From Merluccius polli (lineage: Eukaryota > Chordata > Actinopteri > Gadiformes > Merlucciidae): 64,000 nucleotides of DNA. The translations under genes and the position numbers were made by a program. Positions 21,658-34,217 of this stretch are shown here, one piece after another (the stretch's first letter is position 1; each line of letters opens with the position of its first letter). Where the stretch lies: the NCBI GenBank assembly GCA_030340625.1, contig JAOPHQ010005475.1, positions 22,675-86,674 on the forward strand, written 5' to 3'. Below the pieces are notes generated by a model. The model was given only the letters and a program-made list of their open reading frames with translations. It was not told the DNA's origin and searched no databases.

Positions 21658-22231
21658 CTATCACCTCAAACTCAACTATCACATATTAGTACAATTCCTA
21701 CCTCAACTACAACATATTATGTACAATGTCTATATTCAACTCCTACCTTAACTACAACATATTACATACAACGCCTACCTCAACTACAACATACTAAATA
21801 TCACTCCAACCTCAAATGCAACCTTCCAAAACTAGTCTTGGTCCACTGTAGAACTGAGCCATACAGTAAAAGTGTGATCCCACACATGATCAGACTCTTA
21901 AACGACTAATCACTGTATGTACGCCTGTCAGGCCTTTGTGTTCTGGTTTGTCGCGTCGTTGTACGCTGTGTTAGTCCGTCTTCGATACGTCTGTCTTTTT
22001 CATCATCGTATTTCTGCAGTCCTTGTTTTATTGTTATATCTTTTGGATTATCTTAAAATGTAACCGTGTAAAATGTACTACTGATTCAACTTGTTCTTGC
22101 CACACATGCATAACTGTAGCCTTTAGGCTGAATAAATAAACTATTTACCACAACTACAAGAACATATAAAATAAAACTACAACCTCAACAACAATATGTA
22201 AATTAGAATGACATCATATGAAGTACAACTA

Positions 22232-22445
22232 CTCCCTCTCTCTCTCTGGCTGAGGACAGACTGTCAGGTTTCTCTGCAGGTGAGTCTTAATTAGTGAGTG
22301 GCTGCAGGTGAGGCTGATTGCCAAACCAGCAGCAGCTGTGTTGAATAGAATTGATCCTCAGTGACCTCACCCAGTCCCCCTGTGGGGGGGAACTATCGCT
22401 GTCCTAGGTGCTGAAGTCTCTCCCCAGCCCATGTGGAGGGCTGAG
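22232..22445. promoter_or_regulatory. E-box cluster module, unit 3
   Basis: Same two CAGGTG and one CAGCTG arrangement, starting near 22276. The following TG run is short and interrupted. Confidence 0.4.
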
Positions 22446-22613
22446 TGTGTGTGTTTGTGTGTATGTGTGTGAGTGTCCTCCCAAATCATCCAATCACGTT
22501 TCTTATATGGCTTGAACTACGACACTTCAGAGAAAAGTATTTTGCTACAATTCATTACTGAAATACAACAATATATTTCCGTTGTGACGTTAACCAACGC
22601 TGTTGTTTGGCAG

Positions 22614-23257
22614 CATCCGTTCCTGGAGATGGCCGAGCCTCGGTCCACCCTCACAGCCCTCATCCTGGCAGCTAAGTGTAGTATATTCTTCTCGGCTGCC
22701 AGAATACTGGTCTGTGGATGATGAAATGATGGAGGTCTGCTCCCAAAAGTGTCTGAGTAAATAACCTTTTATTTAACAGAGAACACAAGCGGGATGATAT
22801 TCAATGCATCTGAATGGTGGCCGAATCTTCTCCGAATCTGGGTCCGAATCCCCCAATGGGGTCCGAAACTCCTGCATCCTCTCTAATGCACACACTTCTT
22901 ATAGGCCTGAGCCAGACCATACGTGGCTGTCCGCCAAGCCGAAACAATACACCCTCAGATCTGCAACACAACACAAACAGCTCCATCTTGAGCCACATAT
23001 GGAGACACTTTCTGTGGTCATCAGGGCATCGTTTCATTAGTTTGGGGTCATCAGGCATCCTGCTGCCCCTCAGCAGGCCCTCAGGATTACCCCTAATTAG
23101 TTCACAGAGAGACACAGGAATGTTCTCCCCTGACACAGCATTATTCTACATATAAAGAATGAGTGAAATACAATGAATAAAATAAAGAAGTAGAATAACC
23201 TGTAAATGTATATCAGAAAATACACTACATAAGGAAGCCATGAGGAACCACCGCTAA
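22614..23257 (+). pseudogene. PAK-like terminal exon, copy 3, split by an LTR
   Basis: The exon reads from 22614 to the AAG at 22676 (…LILAAK), is interrupted by a 553-bp insertion, and resumes with GAAGCC at 23234, ending TAA at 23257. It is broken as an exon. Confidence 0.8.
22677..23229 (-). mobile_element. Solo LTR-like insertion in the PAK-like exon
   Basis: 553 bp with ends TGTAGT ... ACTACA and a 4-bp target duplication TAAG (22673-22676 and 23230-23233). Read on -, TATA-like CCTATAAG is at 22905-22898 and AATAAA at 22773-22768, about 90 bp before the 3' end. No coding region. A short MITE is the alternative, but the TG/CA ends and promoter plus poly(A) order favour an LTR. Confidence 0.75.
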
Positions 23258-23325
23258 ACACTGGCCTCCGTCTGCTACCAGGCGAACCCAATGACACGCA
23301 TGCTGCTGCTGAAGCTGTACTCCAT

Positions 23326-24397
23326 TGTAACCAGCTGGTTACATAGTGTATGGGGTATTCCCGCATAGCATAAATGCCTCACCCTAGCTTCCCCTCTTTC
23401 TTTCTCCGCTGCTGTGTTTCCGCTTCCGGTTCAGGTATGTGGCGTGCGCTGTCCCGCTGTTTGTGTTGCTGACCTCAGGGGGTTAAATTGTAACTGTATG
23501 CCAGGCTCACGGTCCATGCGCCGCGCTGTTCCCGTGTGTTCATGTGTATTTCCAGCGGGACGTGCCGAGGTACCAGGCTTGGGGGTCGCCGTTGGGAAGA
23601 GCCTTCCCCGCTACTTTGTTGTAGTGTGGGACATTGTGGACAGCCCAGGTGACTCTTTCTCTACTTTGAATTGTTTAAATGACTGCGTATGCATACATTA
23701 TGAGAGGAACGGTGATTAATGCTACAGGTTTCCTTTTGCAGACTCTCGCTGCCACTGCTGTCTGGTCTTGGTTTGCCTTTAGTTTGCCTTTAGTTGTGTT
23801 GTATTTAGTTACTCTGATTCAGTTGCAGCTGTTTTGGTTTTCATTAGTTTGCTTCTGGGTTCAGTTTTGTGTATTTCTATCTCGTCTGCTGTTTGAGCTA
23901 GCTGCTCCGCTCAGGGCTGGTGGTGCATTTGATGCATTGTATTTGTGGTATTTCAACAGAGCAGTATTGTGAGGAGTGGTTGCAGCGGTGTGAGTACGGG
24001 GCATATTGTACCGCAAGAAGTAACCTTTTTCTGACCATAGTCTGCTATTAGTTATATGTTGCATTTATCTGCAGCCTCTCCATAGTTGGTGTATATTGTA
24101 TGTGGATTTCTATTTTTGTGATGAATATTTATCTTGAAGGATTTATTAAAAAAATGTGTTTTAAATGACTTTATTGTGAACATGAATAAAACTATTTTGT
24201 ATTTGTAATGGCACACGTTCTCTGTATTCCTTTGTGGGCCTTACCTGTGGTTTAAAGGGGAACCCTCTGGTAGTGTGGTGAGGAAAGTACTTCTGATACT
24301 TACTAATCTTTGGGTGAAAGTGCCAAGGTGGCGTTGTCGGTGTTAGCTTTATAATAAAATCTGGTAGAGCACTCTCTAGACTTACAACCTGGTTACA
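23326..24397 (+). mobile_element. Second LTR-like insertion, unit 3
   Basis: 1,072 bp between 'gctgtactccat' and 'ctattattc', absent from most units. It starts TGTAACCAG and ends CTGGTTACA. AATAAA at 24185-24190 suggests + orientation. The flanking CCAT/CTAT is only an imperfect target duplication. Small open frames inside have no recognisable product. Confidence 0.6.
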
Positions 24398-24829
24398 CTA
24401 TTATTCAAGATTGGCCTGAACAGAGTTGAGTTCATGTAATCACTCTTTATTGTAATGGCTGTGGTTTGACACAAGAGGGCAGCGTTGAGCTGCTTTGTGG
24501 ACATGCACACAAACTGCTTTCACTGGAGTCTCCAGAGACTCTTCTGAGAGCCTCAGCCCTACATTTCCACTGACTTTCTGTCACCAAGAGACACAGGTGC
24601 ACATCTGCTAAAACTGGACATCATTTGAATAGATACAGTTCACTGAACACAGAATACGTTTAATGAACCAGAATTTTTTATGATGTCGGTTTGGTCTTTG
24701 ACTCATATGAACATTATGAATATGTTACTGTTTGCACCACTCAGCAGGCTAGGGTTCATATGTCTTGGTGAGAGATACTGAATGTGTTTTGAGACGTACT
24801 TTTACATGTTTCTAAGTTGTTATCTGCAG

Positions 24830-25009
24830 AAACCTGGACATGCCCTGATCTACTATTTTATGAAGTGGCATGAAGTCAGTCTGAGACACGTGGGTCATCT
24901 CAGCAGCAGTGGCTCTATGACTGACACTGGTCCACTGAATACAGTGAACACACTGTCCAAGCACATCCACACAACCAACACTTTGCTCATTCAGAGATAC
25001 ACACCATAG
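24830..25009 (+). pseudogene. V-like relic frame, copy 3
   Basis: Full-length frame; one change, Val for Met in RHVGHLS. Confidence 0.45.
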
Positions 25010-25367
25010 CTTTAACCCTTCATTCAGAATGGCAGTAAAACTCACTTCATTAAGTAATTCAATAGAGATCTCAAATAGTTTCCCCATTCTGAATAAAGAT
25101 TAATTTGTACGCCTGGCTTAAAATGACAAGATATAAAATAAGAATGATTGCATGAAAAGTGATTTTTTCCATCTTTATTGTATCATCAGCATACAATGTG
25201 ATAAACACAAGCAAGGGATGAAAACCAGAAAGCATAATAGTAATAATGGCTCAAAGACATGTTAATGTGAATCATCAAAAGCTGCAGCGCTACCTTAGAC
25301 AGAGAGATATAAAGCAGACGTGTCAGAGGAGATTTGTATTGTACAGTACTTCCATGCTGGAGCCTCT

Positions 25368-25690
25368 CTACTCTGAACACTGGCCAGGATTCAGGGTTTG
25401 AGCGACAGGCGTCTGGCCACTCTTACTGGCCTCACAGCTCACTGAGCCCGCCTTCCTCCACTGGTCTGCAGGGAGGGTCAAGGTGCTGCTCCAGCCGTAG
25501 TGGCCATCTTTCCCCAGGACCCCCAGACTAGCTGACACCCCCCCAGACCTGCTGCTGCCCTCCACCTTCCAGCCAAGCGTCCAGTCTGAGGGGAAGCCCC
25601 CACTGGCCAGACACAGCAGTGTAGCGCTGCCCTGCTCCAGCTCCACTCTGGAGGGAGGGAGGACGCTCAGCCTGGGCTGCACCACTCCCA
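25368..25690 (-). CDS. IgL constant exon, copy 3
   Basis: Intact 107-residue C domain with Ala in GGVSASLGV, shared with copies 7 and 8 (Asp in the others). Poly(A) signal at 25179-25174. Confidence 0.93.
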
Positions 25691-26355
25691 CTGGAAGAGA
25701 GAGAGAGGAGACAAGTGGACAACAGGCTCAGTTACCATCACCACTCATAGGGAGCACAGAGGGAAGGGAACATGAATATTCACCAAGAGTTGGAGCTGTT
25801 GATTGTAATGTGGGAATTAATATCAATTCATTCATAACATATTTAAATGTTTCACCAACTGTCAGGTGGCAGAACTTTTCTAAATAATTATTTGTTTCAC
25901 TTCCTTTTTCTTATATTTCATTTGGCATTCGGACAAAAAACTACAGAAAAAACTTTAACAGGATATTTTAAGCACACACATCCATTTCAAATAAAATATT
26001 CTATCGTAATTATATTATATCATTTATCATTAAATTAACATTAAATGATCATTGTACTTTCAGAAGTAAAAACAGAACCTGCATGATATTTGTTTGCCCA
26101 TTTCATTAAGTACATAGTAAATAAATTATATTCTTAATAAAGGAGGAATGCTCATCATGAATAAATTATTTGAATAACAATGTCAACAATTACATTTAAT
26201 AACTGAACAAGAATATGTTTACACTGTCCTTAACCTATCCAATGAAAAAACATCTTAAAATCTATACAATAAAAACTCTTCACACCTATTTTAATATAAA
26301 GGTAGTTTTCAAAGTTAGTAATATGTCAGGTAAAGAAAATTTTCCTTGTACTTAC

Positions 26356-26393
26356 AGTCAACGATGAGTTTGGTGCCTCCACCAAAAGTCCAC
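26356..26393 (-). CDS. IgL J segment, copy 3
   Basis: WTFGGGTKLIVD: first codon TGG in place of TAC, the rest unchanged. Confidence 0.93.
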
Positions 26394-26432
26394 CACAGTG
26401 ATACAAACTCATTAAGAGGCTGTACACAAACC
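26394..26432 (-). other. J 23-RSS (J3), variant nonamer
   Basis: Heptamer and 23-bp spacer are consensus, but the nonamer on + reads ACACAAACC (not ACAAAAACC), which may lower recombination. Confidence 0.9.
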
Positions 26433-27076
26433 TCCCGCACATTGAAGACATAGCTTACTGCACACAAACACTAACTTATCACAGAAACATGAATCAATGA
26501 TTCAACCCAATAAAGTTATGGTTAGCAATGTCATTGATGTGTTTTAAGTCAAGTAGATTCATAATAAAATATAGATCCTACATATATTTTTATTAAAGTT
26601 TAGTATTGTGTCGATATTTTCAATCCAATTTAACAACTTTTGAAACTCAGCCAATCTTTGTAATATATGTACATGCTTCATGCAGTTATTACACACATAA
26701 TATTATATTATCTGTTTTTAAATATTTATATAGCATGTGTGTATTTTCAGAATTAAATATAAGAAACAGATTTCATACTAACCAGCAGGAATTAGCCGAA
26801 TTCAGAGAATAAGTTATAGATTATGAATTCCAATGGTTTCCTCCCAAATGATGTTTGTATTCCCATAGTGTGAATGTAGCAGAGATACAGTGGTCCTCCC
26901 AGAAGGTCTGCATCCACTCTCACCCCCAGTGTGATGAGTGGAAACAGGTCATTTCCATATAGAGGAAGCTTTGCATGCTCAGCTGAAACTGGGCTTCTGA
27001 GAGGGTTTAAAGTCCTCTGAGTTCAACACTGCAGGACTCTGAGCTGTCACTCAACACCCCAGAAACCGTGGCAACC

Positions 27077-27542
27077 ATGAATCCCCTTAGCCTCCTGTTC
27101 TGGACAGTGGTCTGTGGATCCTTAGCAGGTCGGTTCATTCAACTCCATGACAACGTTGAAGAACAGTCGTTGTCTGCTTGTATTTTCTATTGGATAACTC
27201 AATGTTTTGTTTGTTTGTTTCCTATAGGAACCAGCAGTCAGGTGACTGTTACTCAGCCACCAGTAGAGACTGTTACTGCAGGATCCAGAGTGACTCTGAC
27301 CTGTAAAACCAACCAAGAGGTTTACGGCGATGTTTCTCTTCACTGGTACCAACAGAAACCTGGAGAAGCCCCCAAGCTCCTAATAACATATGCAGATGTA
27401 AGTGAATCATCAACACCAGCTCGGTTTAGTGGCAGTGGAAGCAGCACTGACTTCTCTCTGACCATCGACGGCGCCCAGCCTGAAGATGCAGCAGTTTATT
27501 ACTGTCTGAGTTACCATGAAGTTAACAGTGTTGATGTGTTCA
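27077..27542 (+). CDS. IgL V gene, family A, copy 4
   Basis: Leader exon 27077-27128, V exon 27228-27542. CDRs are the most divergent of the family: CDR1 NQEVYGDVSLH, CDR2 TYADVSES, CDR3 LSYHEVNSVDVF. FR3 has AQPEDAA, a variant shared only with copy 6. Core Cys and Trp are intact. Confidence 0.92.
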
Positions 27543-27570
27543 CACAGTGATTGAGAGCCGTACAAAAACC
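27543..27570 (+). other. V 12-RSS (V-A4)
   Basis: Consensus signal, 12-bp spacer. Confidence 0.95.
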
Positions 27571-27837
27571 TCCCTCAGTCAGACTGCGTAGACACTGAGC
27601 TGTTACAGCAGGAACCTGCTGCAGCTGCTGAGGGGGAAGAGACTCTGACACAGAGCGCTGAGCACAGAGCTGCTCTAACCAGGGGCCTCAACCCAGCACC
27701 AGCATTATATTCCTCCACATTATTAAATATACAGCTACTACCTCAACCACCACATATTATATACAACTCCAACCTCAACTACCATATATTATGTACAACG
27801 TCTACCTCAACCACATATTTACATACAACTCCTACCT

Positions 27838-28823
27838 CTGCTGCTTCTTCTGTCGTGTGTCCTTAGACCTTCAATTCTGTTGAGGCGAGCCAGTCCAGCG
27901 TCCTATGATCAAGGTCAGTTAGACCACGCTCGCCGTTCGGGGGCCGGTGTTTGGGGCAGCTGGTTAGGATGTGTTCCACAGTTTGTATTGGGTCTCCACA
28001 CTCGCATTGGGCACTGTCTGTGATGCCCCACTTCAGCATTGCTGCCCCGAAGCGTCCCACACCTGTCCTCAGGCGGTTGAGGGTTGTCCACTGCTTTCGG
28101 GGTAGATGCTGGCCAGGAACGTCTGTGGGGTCTTTGATGTAATGGTGTAGCCGAGATGGTTCTGCTGACCTCCACTGCTACCTCCGTTTCAAGTTTCACG
28201 CCAAGGTATGTGGGGAAGGGCTGGTACTGTAGCCGGGTGTCGTCAACCATGATGTTCATTTCGCGGGACGCTTCTTTATTGTAGAGATGCAACATTGTTG
28301 ATATGGTCTTATCAGCACTGAGCTTGAGGCGCCAGTTCTTCAGGTATGAAGACAGGGTGTTCATGTCTTCAGAGAAGCCCTCCTCTACTGCTTCCCAGGA
28401 TGGCTTGCTCAGTAGGATGGCCAGATCGTCTGCATAGCCGTACTTCCTTGATTGTGTAGCAGGTAGGTCGTGGATGTAGATGTTGAACAGCATAGGTGCC
28501 AGCACTGAGCCTTGTGGGACACCGTTCTTGAGCTTTCTCACTCTACTGCTTTGGCTGTTGCTGGTGTGTAGCCGGAAGCTGCGGTTGCTCAGCATCTCCA
28601 TTATGAAGCTCACAATGTGCTTGCCTGGGATGGTTTCCAGGAGCTTCATGTGTAGTCCGCGTAGCCAGACAGTGTCATATGTGGCTGTGAGGTCCAGGAA
28701 AACGGTGCCGGCCTTCTCTCCTGACTGAAAGCTGTCCTCTATGTCTTGGCATAGAAGGGTCACCTGGTCTGTTGTTGACATACCGCTTCGAAAGCCAGCT
28801 TGTTCTTTGGGCAGCTGGCTCAA
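27838..28823 (-). mobile_element. 5'-truncated LINE with internal deletion, unit 4
   Basis: Same element and ends as units 1, 3 and 7, but about 491 bp are missing at the 'cctccgt/ttcaagttt' junction near 28187. The deletion is not a multiple of three, so the open frame left (28823 to 27915) changes frame after the RT palm, and the true C-terminus is left as a separate frame at 28060-27863. Confidence 0.85.
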
Positions 28824-28985
28824 CTATCACCTCAACTTCAACTATCACATATTAGTACAACTCCTACCTCAACTACAACATACTAAATACCACTCAAACC
28901 TCAACTACCACATATAATGTACAACATCTATATTCAACTCCTACCTCAACTACAACATACTAAATATCACTCCACCCTCAAATGC
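28824..28985. repeat. Degenerate 'ctacctcaactac' repeat, unit 4
   Basis: Copies of the motif seen at 4583, also at 21658-21825 and 47587-47780, separating the LINE from the conserved spacer. Confidence 0.6.
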
Positions 28986-29397
28986 AACCTTCAAAAACTA
29001 GTCTTGGTCCACTGTAGAACTGAGCAATACAGTAAAAGCGCGATCCCACACATGATCAGACTCTTAAACATCTAATCACTGTATGTACGCCTGTCAGGCC
29101 TTTGTGTTCTGGTTTGTCGCGTCGTTGTACGCTGTGTTAATCCGTCTTCGATACGTCTGTCTTTTTCATCATCGTATTTCTGCAGTCCTTGTTTTATTGT
29201 TATATCTTATGGATTATCTTAAAATTTAACCTTGTAAAATGTACTACCAATTCAACTTGTTGTTGCCACACATACATAACTGTAACCTTTAGGCTGAATG
29301 AAAAAACTATTTACTACAACTACTAGAACATATAAAATAAAACTACAACCTCAACTACAATATGTTAATTACAATTACATCATATGAAATACAACTA

Positions 29398-29607
29398 CTC
29401 CCTCTCTCTCTCTGGCTGAGGACAGACTGTCAGGTTTCTCTGCAGGTGAGTCTTAATTAGTGAGTGGCTGCAGGTGAGGCTGATTGCCAAACCAGCAGCA
29501 GCTGTGTTGAATAGAATTGATCCTCAGTGACCTCACCCAGTCCCCCTGTGGGGGGGAACTATCGCTGTCCTAGGTGCTGAAGTCTCTCCCCAGCCCATGT
29601 GGAGGGC

Positions 29608-29611
<4 letters not shown>
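29398..29611. promoter_or_regulatory. E-box cluster module, unit 4
   Basis: Conserved module with the same three E-boxes, followed by a TG run at 29612-29676. Confidence 0.4.
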
Positions 29612-29651
<40 letters not shown>

Positions 29652-29812
29652 TTTGTGTGTGTGTGTGTGTGTGTGTCCATCGAAATCATCCAATCACGTT
29701 TCTTATAGGCTTGAACTACGACACTTCAGAGAAAAGTATTTTGCTACAGTTCATTGCTGAAATACAACAATATATTTCCGTTGTGACGTTAACCAACGCT
29801 GTTGTTTGGCAG

Positions 29813-29899
29813 CATCCGTTCCTGGAGATGGCCGAGCCTCGGTCCACCCTCACAGCCCTCATCCTGGCAGCTAAGGAAGCCATGAGGAACCACCGCTAA
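29813..29899 (+). pseudogene. PAK-like terminal exon, copy 4
   Basis: Intact 28-codon frame with RNHR end; the acceptor context is TTTGGCAG. Confidence 0.73.
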
Positions 29900-30393
29900 A
29901 CACTAGCCTCCGTCTGCTACCAGGCTAACCCAATGACACGCATACTGCTGCTGAAGCTGTAAGCTATTATTCAAGATGGGCCTGAAAAGAGTTGAGTTCA
30001 TGTAATCACTTTATTGTAATGGCTGTGGTTTGACACAAGAGGGCAGCGTTGAGCTGGTTTGTGGACATGCACACAAACTGCTTTCACTGGAGTCTCCTGA
30101 GACTCTTCTGAGAGCCTCAGCCCTACATTTCCACTGACTTTCTGTCACCAAGAGACACAGGTGCACATCTGCTAAAACTGGACATCATTTGAATAGATAC
30201 AGTTCACTGAACACAGAATACGTTTAATGAACCAGAATTTTTTGTGATGTCGGTTTGGTCTTTGACTCATATGAACATTATGAATATGTTACTGTTCGCA
30301 CCACTCAGCAGGCTAGGGTTCATATGTCTTGGTGAGAGATACTGAATGTGTTTTGAGACGTACTTTTACATGTTTCTAAGTTGTTATCTGCAG

Positions 30394-30573
30394 AAACCTG
30401 GACATGCCCTGATCTACTATTTCATGAAGTGGCATGAAGTCAGTCTGAGACACATGGGTCATCTCAGCAGCAGTGGCTCTATGACTGACACTGGTCCACT
30501 GAATACAGTGAACACACTGTCCAAGCACATCCACACAACCAACACTTTGCTCATTCAGAGATACACACCATAG
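30394..30573 (+). pseudogene. V-like relic frame, copy 4
   Basis: Full-length frame, protein as copy 1 except Ile for Leu in LLIQRYTP. Confidence 0.45.
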
Positions 30574-30932
30574 CTTTAACCCTTCATTCAGAATGGCAGT
30601 AAAACTCACTTCATTAAGGAATTTAATAGAGATCACAAATAGTTTCCCCATTCTGAATAAAGATTAATTTGTGTGCCTGGCTTAAAATGACAAGATATAA
30701 AATAAGAATGATTGCATGAAAAGTGAATGTTTCCATCTTTATTATATCATCAGCATACAATGTGATAAACACAAGCAAGGGATGAAAACCAGAAAGCATA
30801 ATGATAATAACGGCTCAAAGACATGTTAATGTGAATCATCAAAAAGCTGCAGCGCTACCTTAGACAGAGAGATATAAAGCAGACGTGTCAGAGGAGATTT
30901 GCATTGTACAGTACTTCCATGCTGGAGCCTCT

Positions 30933-31255
30933 CTACTCTGAACACTGGCCAGGATTCAGGGTTTGAGCGACAGGCGTCTGGCCACTCTTACTGGCCTCAC
31001 AGCTCACTGAGCCCGCCTTCCTCCACTGGTCTGCAGGGAGGGTCAAGGTGCTGCTCCAGCCGTAGTGGCCATCTTTCCCCAGGACCCCCAGACTATCTGA
31101 CACCCCCCCAGACCTGCTGCTGCCCTCCACCTTCCAGCCAAGCGTCCAGTCTGAGGGGAAGCCCCCACTGGCCAGACACAGCAGTGTAGCGCTGCCCTGC
31201 TCCAGCTCCACTCTGGAGGGAGGGAGGACGCTCAGCCTGGGCTGCACCACTCCCA
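30933..31255 (-). CDS. IgL constant exon, copy 4
   Basis: Intact C domain with the majority sequence (LPPS, GGVSDSLGV, SKSGQTP), identical in protein to copies 5 and 6. Poly(A) signal at 30743-30738. Confidence 0.93.
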
Positions 31256-31894
31256 CTGGAAGAGAGAGAGAGGAGACAAGTGGACAACAGGCTCAGTTAC
31301 CATCACCACTCATAGGGAGCACAGAGGGAAGGGAACATGAATATTCACCAAGAGTTGGAGCTGTTGATTGTAATGTGGACATTAACATCAATTCATTCAT
31401 AACACATTTAAATGTTTCACCAACTCTCAGGTGGCAGAATTTTCTTAATCATTATTTGTTTCACTTCCTTTTTCTTATATTTCATTTCGCATTCGGCCAA
31501 AAAACTACAGAAAAAACTTTAACAGGAATAACAGGAATTTAACAGAAATAAAATATTCTATCATTATTATATTATATCTATCATTAAATTAGCATTAAAT
31601 GATCACTGTACTTTCAGAAGGAACAACAGAACCTGAATGATATTTGTTTGCCCATTTAATGAAGTACATAGTAAATACATTATATTCTTGATAAATGATG
31701 AATGCTCATCATAAAGAAATGATTTGAAAAACAATGTCAACATTTAATAACTGAACAAGAATATGTCCTTAACCTATCCAATGAAAAAACGTCTTAAAAT
31801 CTATACAATAAAAAATCTTCACACCTATTTTAATATAAAGGTAGTTTTCAAAGTTAGTAATATGTCAGGTAAAGAAAAGTTTCCTTGTACTTAC

Positions 31895-31932
31895 AGTCAA
31901 CAATGAGTTTGGTGCCTCCACCAAAAGTGTTC
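31895..31932 (-). CDS. IgL J segment, copy 4
   Basis: NTFGGGTKLIVD: first codon AAC; one silent change in the Ile codon (ATT). Confidence 0.93.
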
Positions 31933-31971
31933 CACAGTGATACAAACTCATTAAGAGGCTGTACAAAAACC
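31933..31971 (-). other. J 23-RSS (J4)
   Basis: Consensus signal, 23-bp spacer. Confidence 0.95.
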
Positions 31972-32618
31972 TCCCGCACATTGAAGACATAGCTTACTAG
32001 CACACACACACTAACTTATCACAGAAACATGAATCAATGATTCAATCCAATAAAGTTATGGTTAGCAATGTCATGATGTGTTTTAAGTTAAGTAGATTTA
32101 TAATAAAAATATAATAAATATATATTTTATTAAACGTTTAGTATTGTGTCAGATATTTTCAATCCAATTTAACAACTTTTGAAACTCAGCCAATCTTTGT
32201 AATATATGTACATAGGCTTCATGCAGTTATTACACACAGATATAATATATTATCTCTTTTGAAATATTTATATAGCATCTGTGTATTTTCAGTATTAAAT
32301 ATAAGCAACAGATTTCATACAAACCAGCAGGAATTAGCCTAATTCAGAGAATAAGTTATAGATTATGAATTCCAATGGTTTCCTCCCAAATGATGTTTGT
32401 ATTCCCATAGTGTGAATGTAGCAGAGATACAGTGGTCCTCCCAGAAGGTCTGCATCCACTCTCACCCCCAGTGTGATGAGTGGAAACAGGTCATTTCCAT
32501 ATAGAGGAAGCTTTGCATGCTCAGCTGAAACTGGGCTTCTGAGAGGGTTTAAAGTCCTTTGAGTTCAACACTGCAGGACTCTGAGCTGTCACTCAACACC
32601 CCAGAAACCGTGGCAACC

Positions 32619-33084
32619 ATGAATCCCCTCAGCCTCCTGTTCTGGACAGTGGTCTGTGGATCCTTAGCAGGTCGGTTCATTCAACTCCATGACAACGTTG
32701 AAGAACGGTCGTTGTCTGCTTGTATTTTCTATTGGATAACTCAATGTTTTGTTTGTTTGTTTTCTATAGGAACCAGCAGTCAGGCGACTGTGACTCAGCC
32801 ACCAGTAGAGACTTTTACTGCAGGATCCAGAGTGACTCTGACCTGTAAAACCAACCCAGCGGTTTACAACAGTAATTATCTATCCTGGTACCAACAGAAA
32901 CCTGGAGAAGCCCCCAAGCTCCTAATAAGACTTGCAACTACACGTGAATCATCAACACCAGCTCGGTTTAGTGGCAGTGGAAGCAGCACTGACTTCTCTC
33001 TGACCATCAACGGCGCCCAGCGTGAAGATGCAGCAGTTTATTACTGTCAGAGTTACCACTACCTTAACAGTGTTGATGTGTTCA
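32619..33084 (+). CDS. IgL V gene, family A, copy 5
   Basis: Leader exon 32619-32670, V exon 32770-33084. FR1 QATVTQPPVETFTAGSR; CDR1 NPAVYNSNYLS; CDR2 RLATTRES; CDR3 QSYHYLNSVDVF. FR3 has INGAQRED (Asn for Asp), shared only with copy 9, while CDR2 and the start of CDR3 match copy 8. Intact and likely functional. Confidence 0.92.
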
Positions 33085-33112
33085 CACAGTGATTGAGAGC
33101 CGTACAAAAACC
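33085..33112 (+). other. V 12-RSS (V-A5)
   Basis: Consensus signal, 12-bp spacer. Confidence 0.95.
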
Positions 33113-33313
33113 TCCCTCAGTCAGACTGCGTAGACACTGAGCTGTTACAGCAGGAACCTGCTGCAGCTGCTGAGGGGGAAGAGACTCTGACACAGAGCGC
33201 TGAGCACAGAGCTGCTCTAACCAGGGGCCTCAACCCAGCACCAGCATTATATTCCTCCACATTATTAAATATACAGCTACTACCTCAACTACCACATATT
33301 ACATACAACTACT

Positions 33314-34101
33314 AGATTAGATTAGATTAGATTCAACTTTATTGTCATTGTGCAGAGTACAACTACAGGGACAACGAAATGCAGCTGGCGTTCAAACCAG
33401 AAGTGCAAATGAGCGATTAAAGTGCAGTATTGTTCCTGAGGAGTGCAATATTGAAAAAAAAAGAAAAATGGCAGTAGTGGTTAAAGTGACGTAGTGAACA
33501 GTAAACAGTGCAAGTGGAGGTAGTGACTGCAGAGGTACGGATAAATAATCAGTAACAATGTAAACAAGGCTGTAAACAATGTAAACAATGTACAAGTAGT
33601 GCAATAATGAGGTAATGCAATACAACAGCATCATGAAAACGGGAACAACAGATGAATGCAGATTGTATGGATATGAGGGGGGGGGGGGGGGGGGGGGGGG
33701 GGAAAGGGGGCGGGGGGGGCAACGGCAGTTAAGATTAAATAATACAATAAAATTAAATAATATGTCCATAAATAATATGTCCAGGGGGGAGAGGGGTGAG
33801 GGGTGAGGGTGAGGGGTCCAGATGTTGGGTGAGCAGTGAGCAGGGGGGGGGGGGGGGGGGGGGGGCAATGTTCATATGGGTGTGGCGTTCAGAAGGGTGA
33901 CAGCCTGAGGGAAAACGCTTCCCCTGAACCTGCTGGTCCGGGTGCCCAGGGACCTGAAGCGCTTCCCAGAGGGGAGGAGAGTGAACAGTCTATGGTTGGG
34001 GTGAGAGTTGTCCTTTGCGATGCTGCGCGCCTTACGCAGGCACCGCTTCCTCTGGACAGCCTCGATGGAGGGGAGTGGGGAACCGGTGATGCGTTGGCCG
34101 A
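33314..34101 (-). mobile_element. L2-like LINE 3' end with poly-G tracts
   Basis: An insertion relative to sister units. On -, the start (34101-33872) encodes a tail with SHPNHRLFTLLPSGKRFRSL and SRFRGSVFPQAVTLLN, typical of L2/CR1-type ORF2 C-termini. The 3' UTR follows and ends in (ATTAG)-type repeats at 33314-33333 on +. G runs of 26 (33677-33702) and 23 (33843-33865) on + lie in the UTR. Confidence 0.7.
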
Positions 34102-34217
34102 TTACTACCTCAACTACCACATATTGCGTACAACTCCTACCTCAATTACAACTTATTATGATAACTACTACCTCTACTACAACATACTAAATACCACTCC
34201 AACCTCAAATGCAAACT

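Larger units (their letters stand above)
17654..26798. repeat. IgL cassette, unit 3
   Basis: 9.1-kb unit with V-A, V-B, the LINE, two LTR-like insertions (one splitting the PAK-like exon), the V-like relic, C and J. Confidence 0.9.
26799..32340. repeat. IgL cassette, unit 4
   Basis: 5.5-kb unit without V-B. It contains an internally deleted LINE, the E-box module, PAK-like exon, V-like relic, C and J. Confidence 0.9.

Noticed and set aside
23414..23972. Two open frames inside the unit 3 LTR-like insert
   Set aside because: No motifs, low complexity C-terminus, and position inside a probable LTR.
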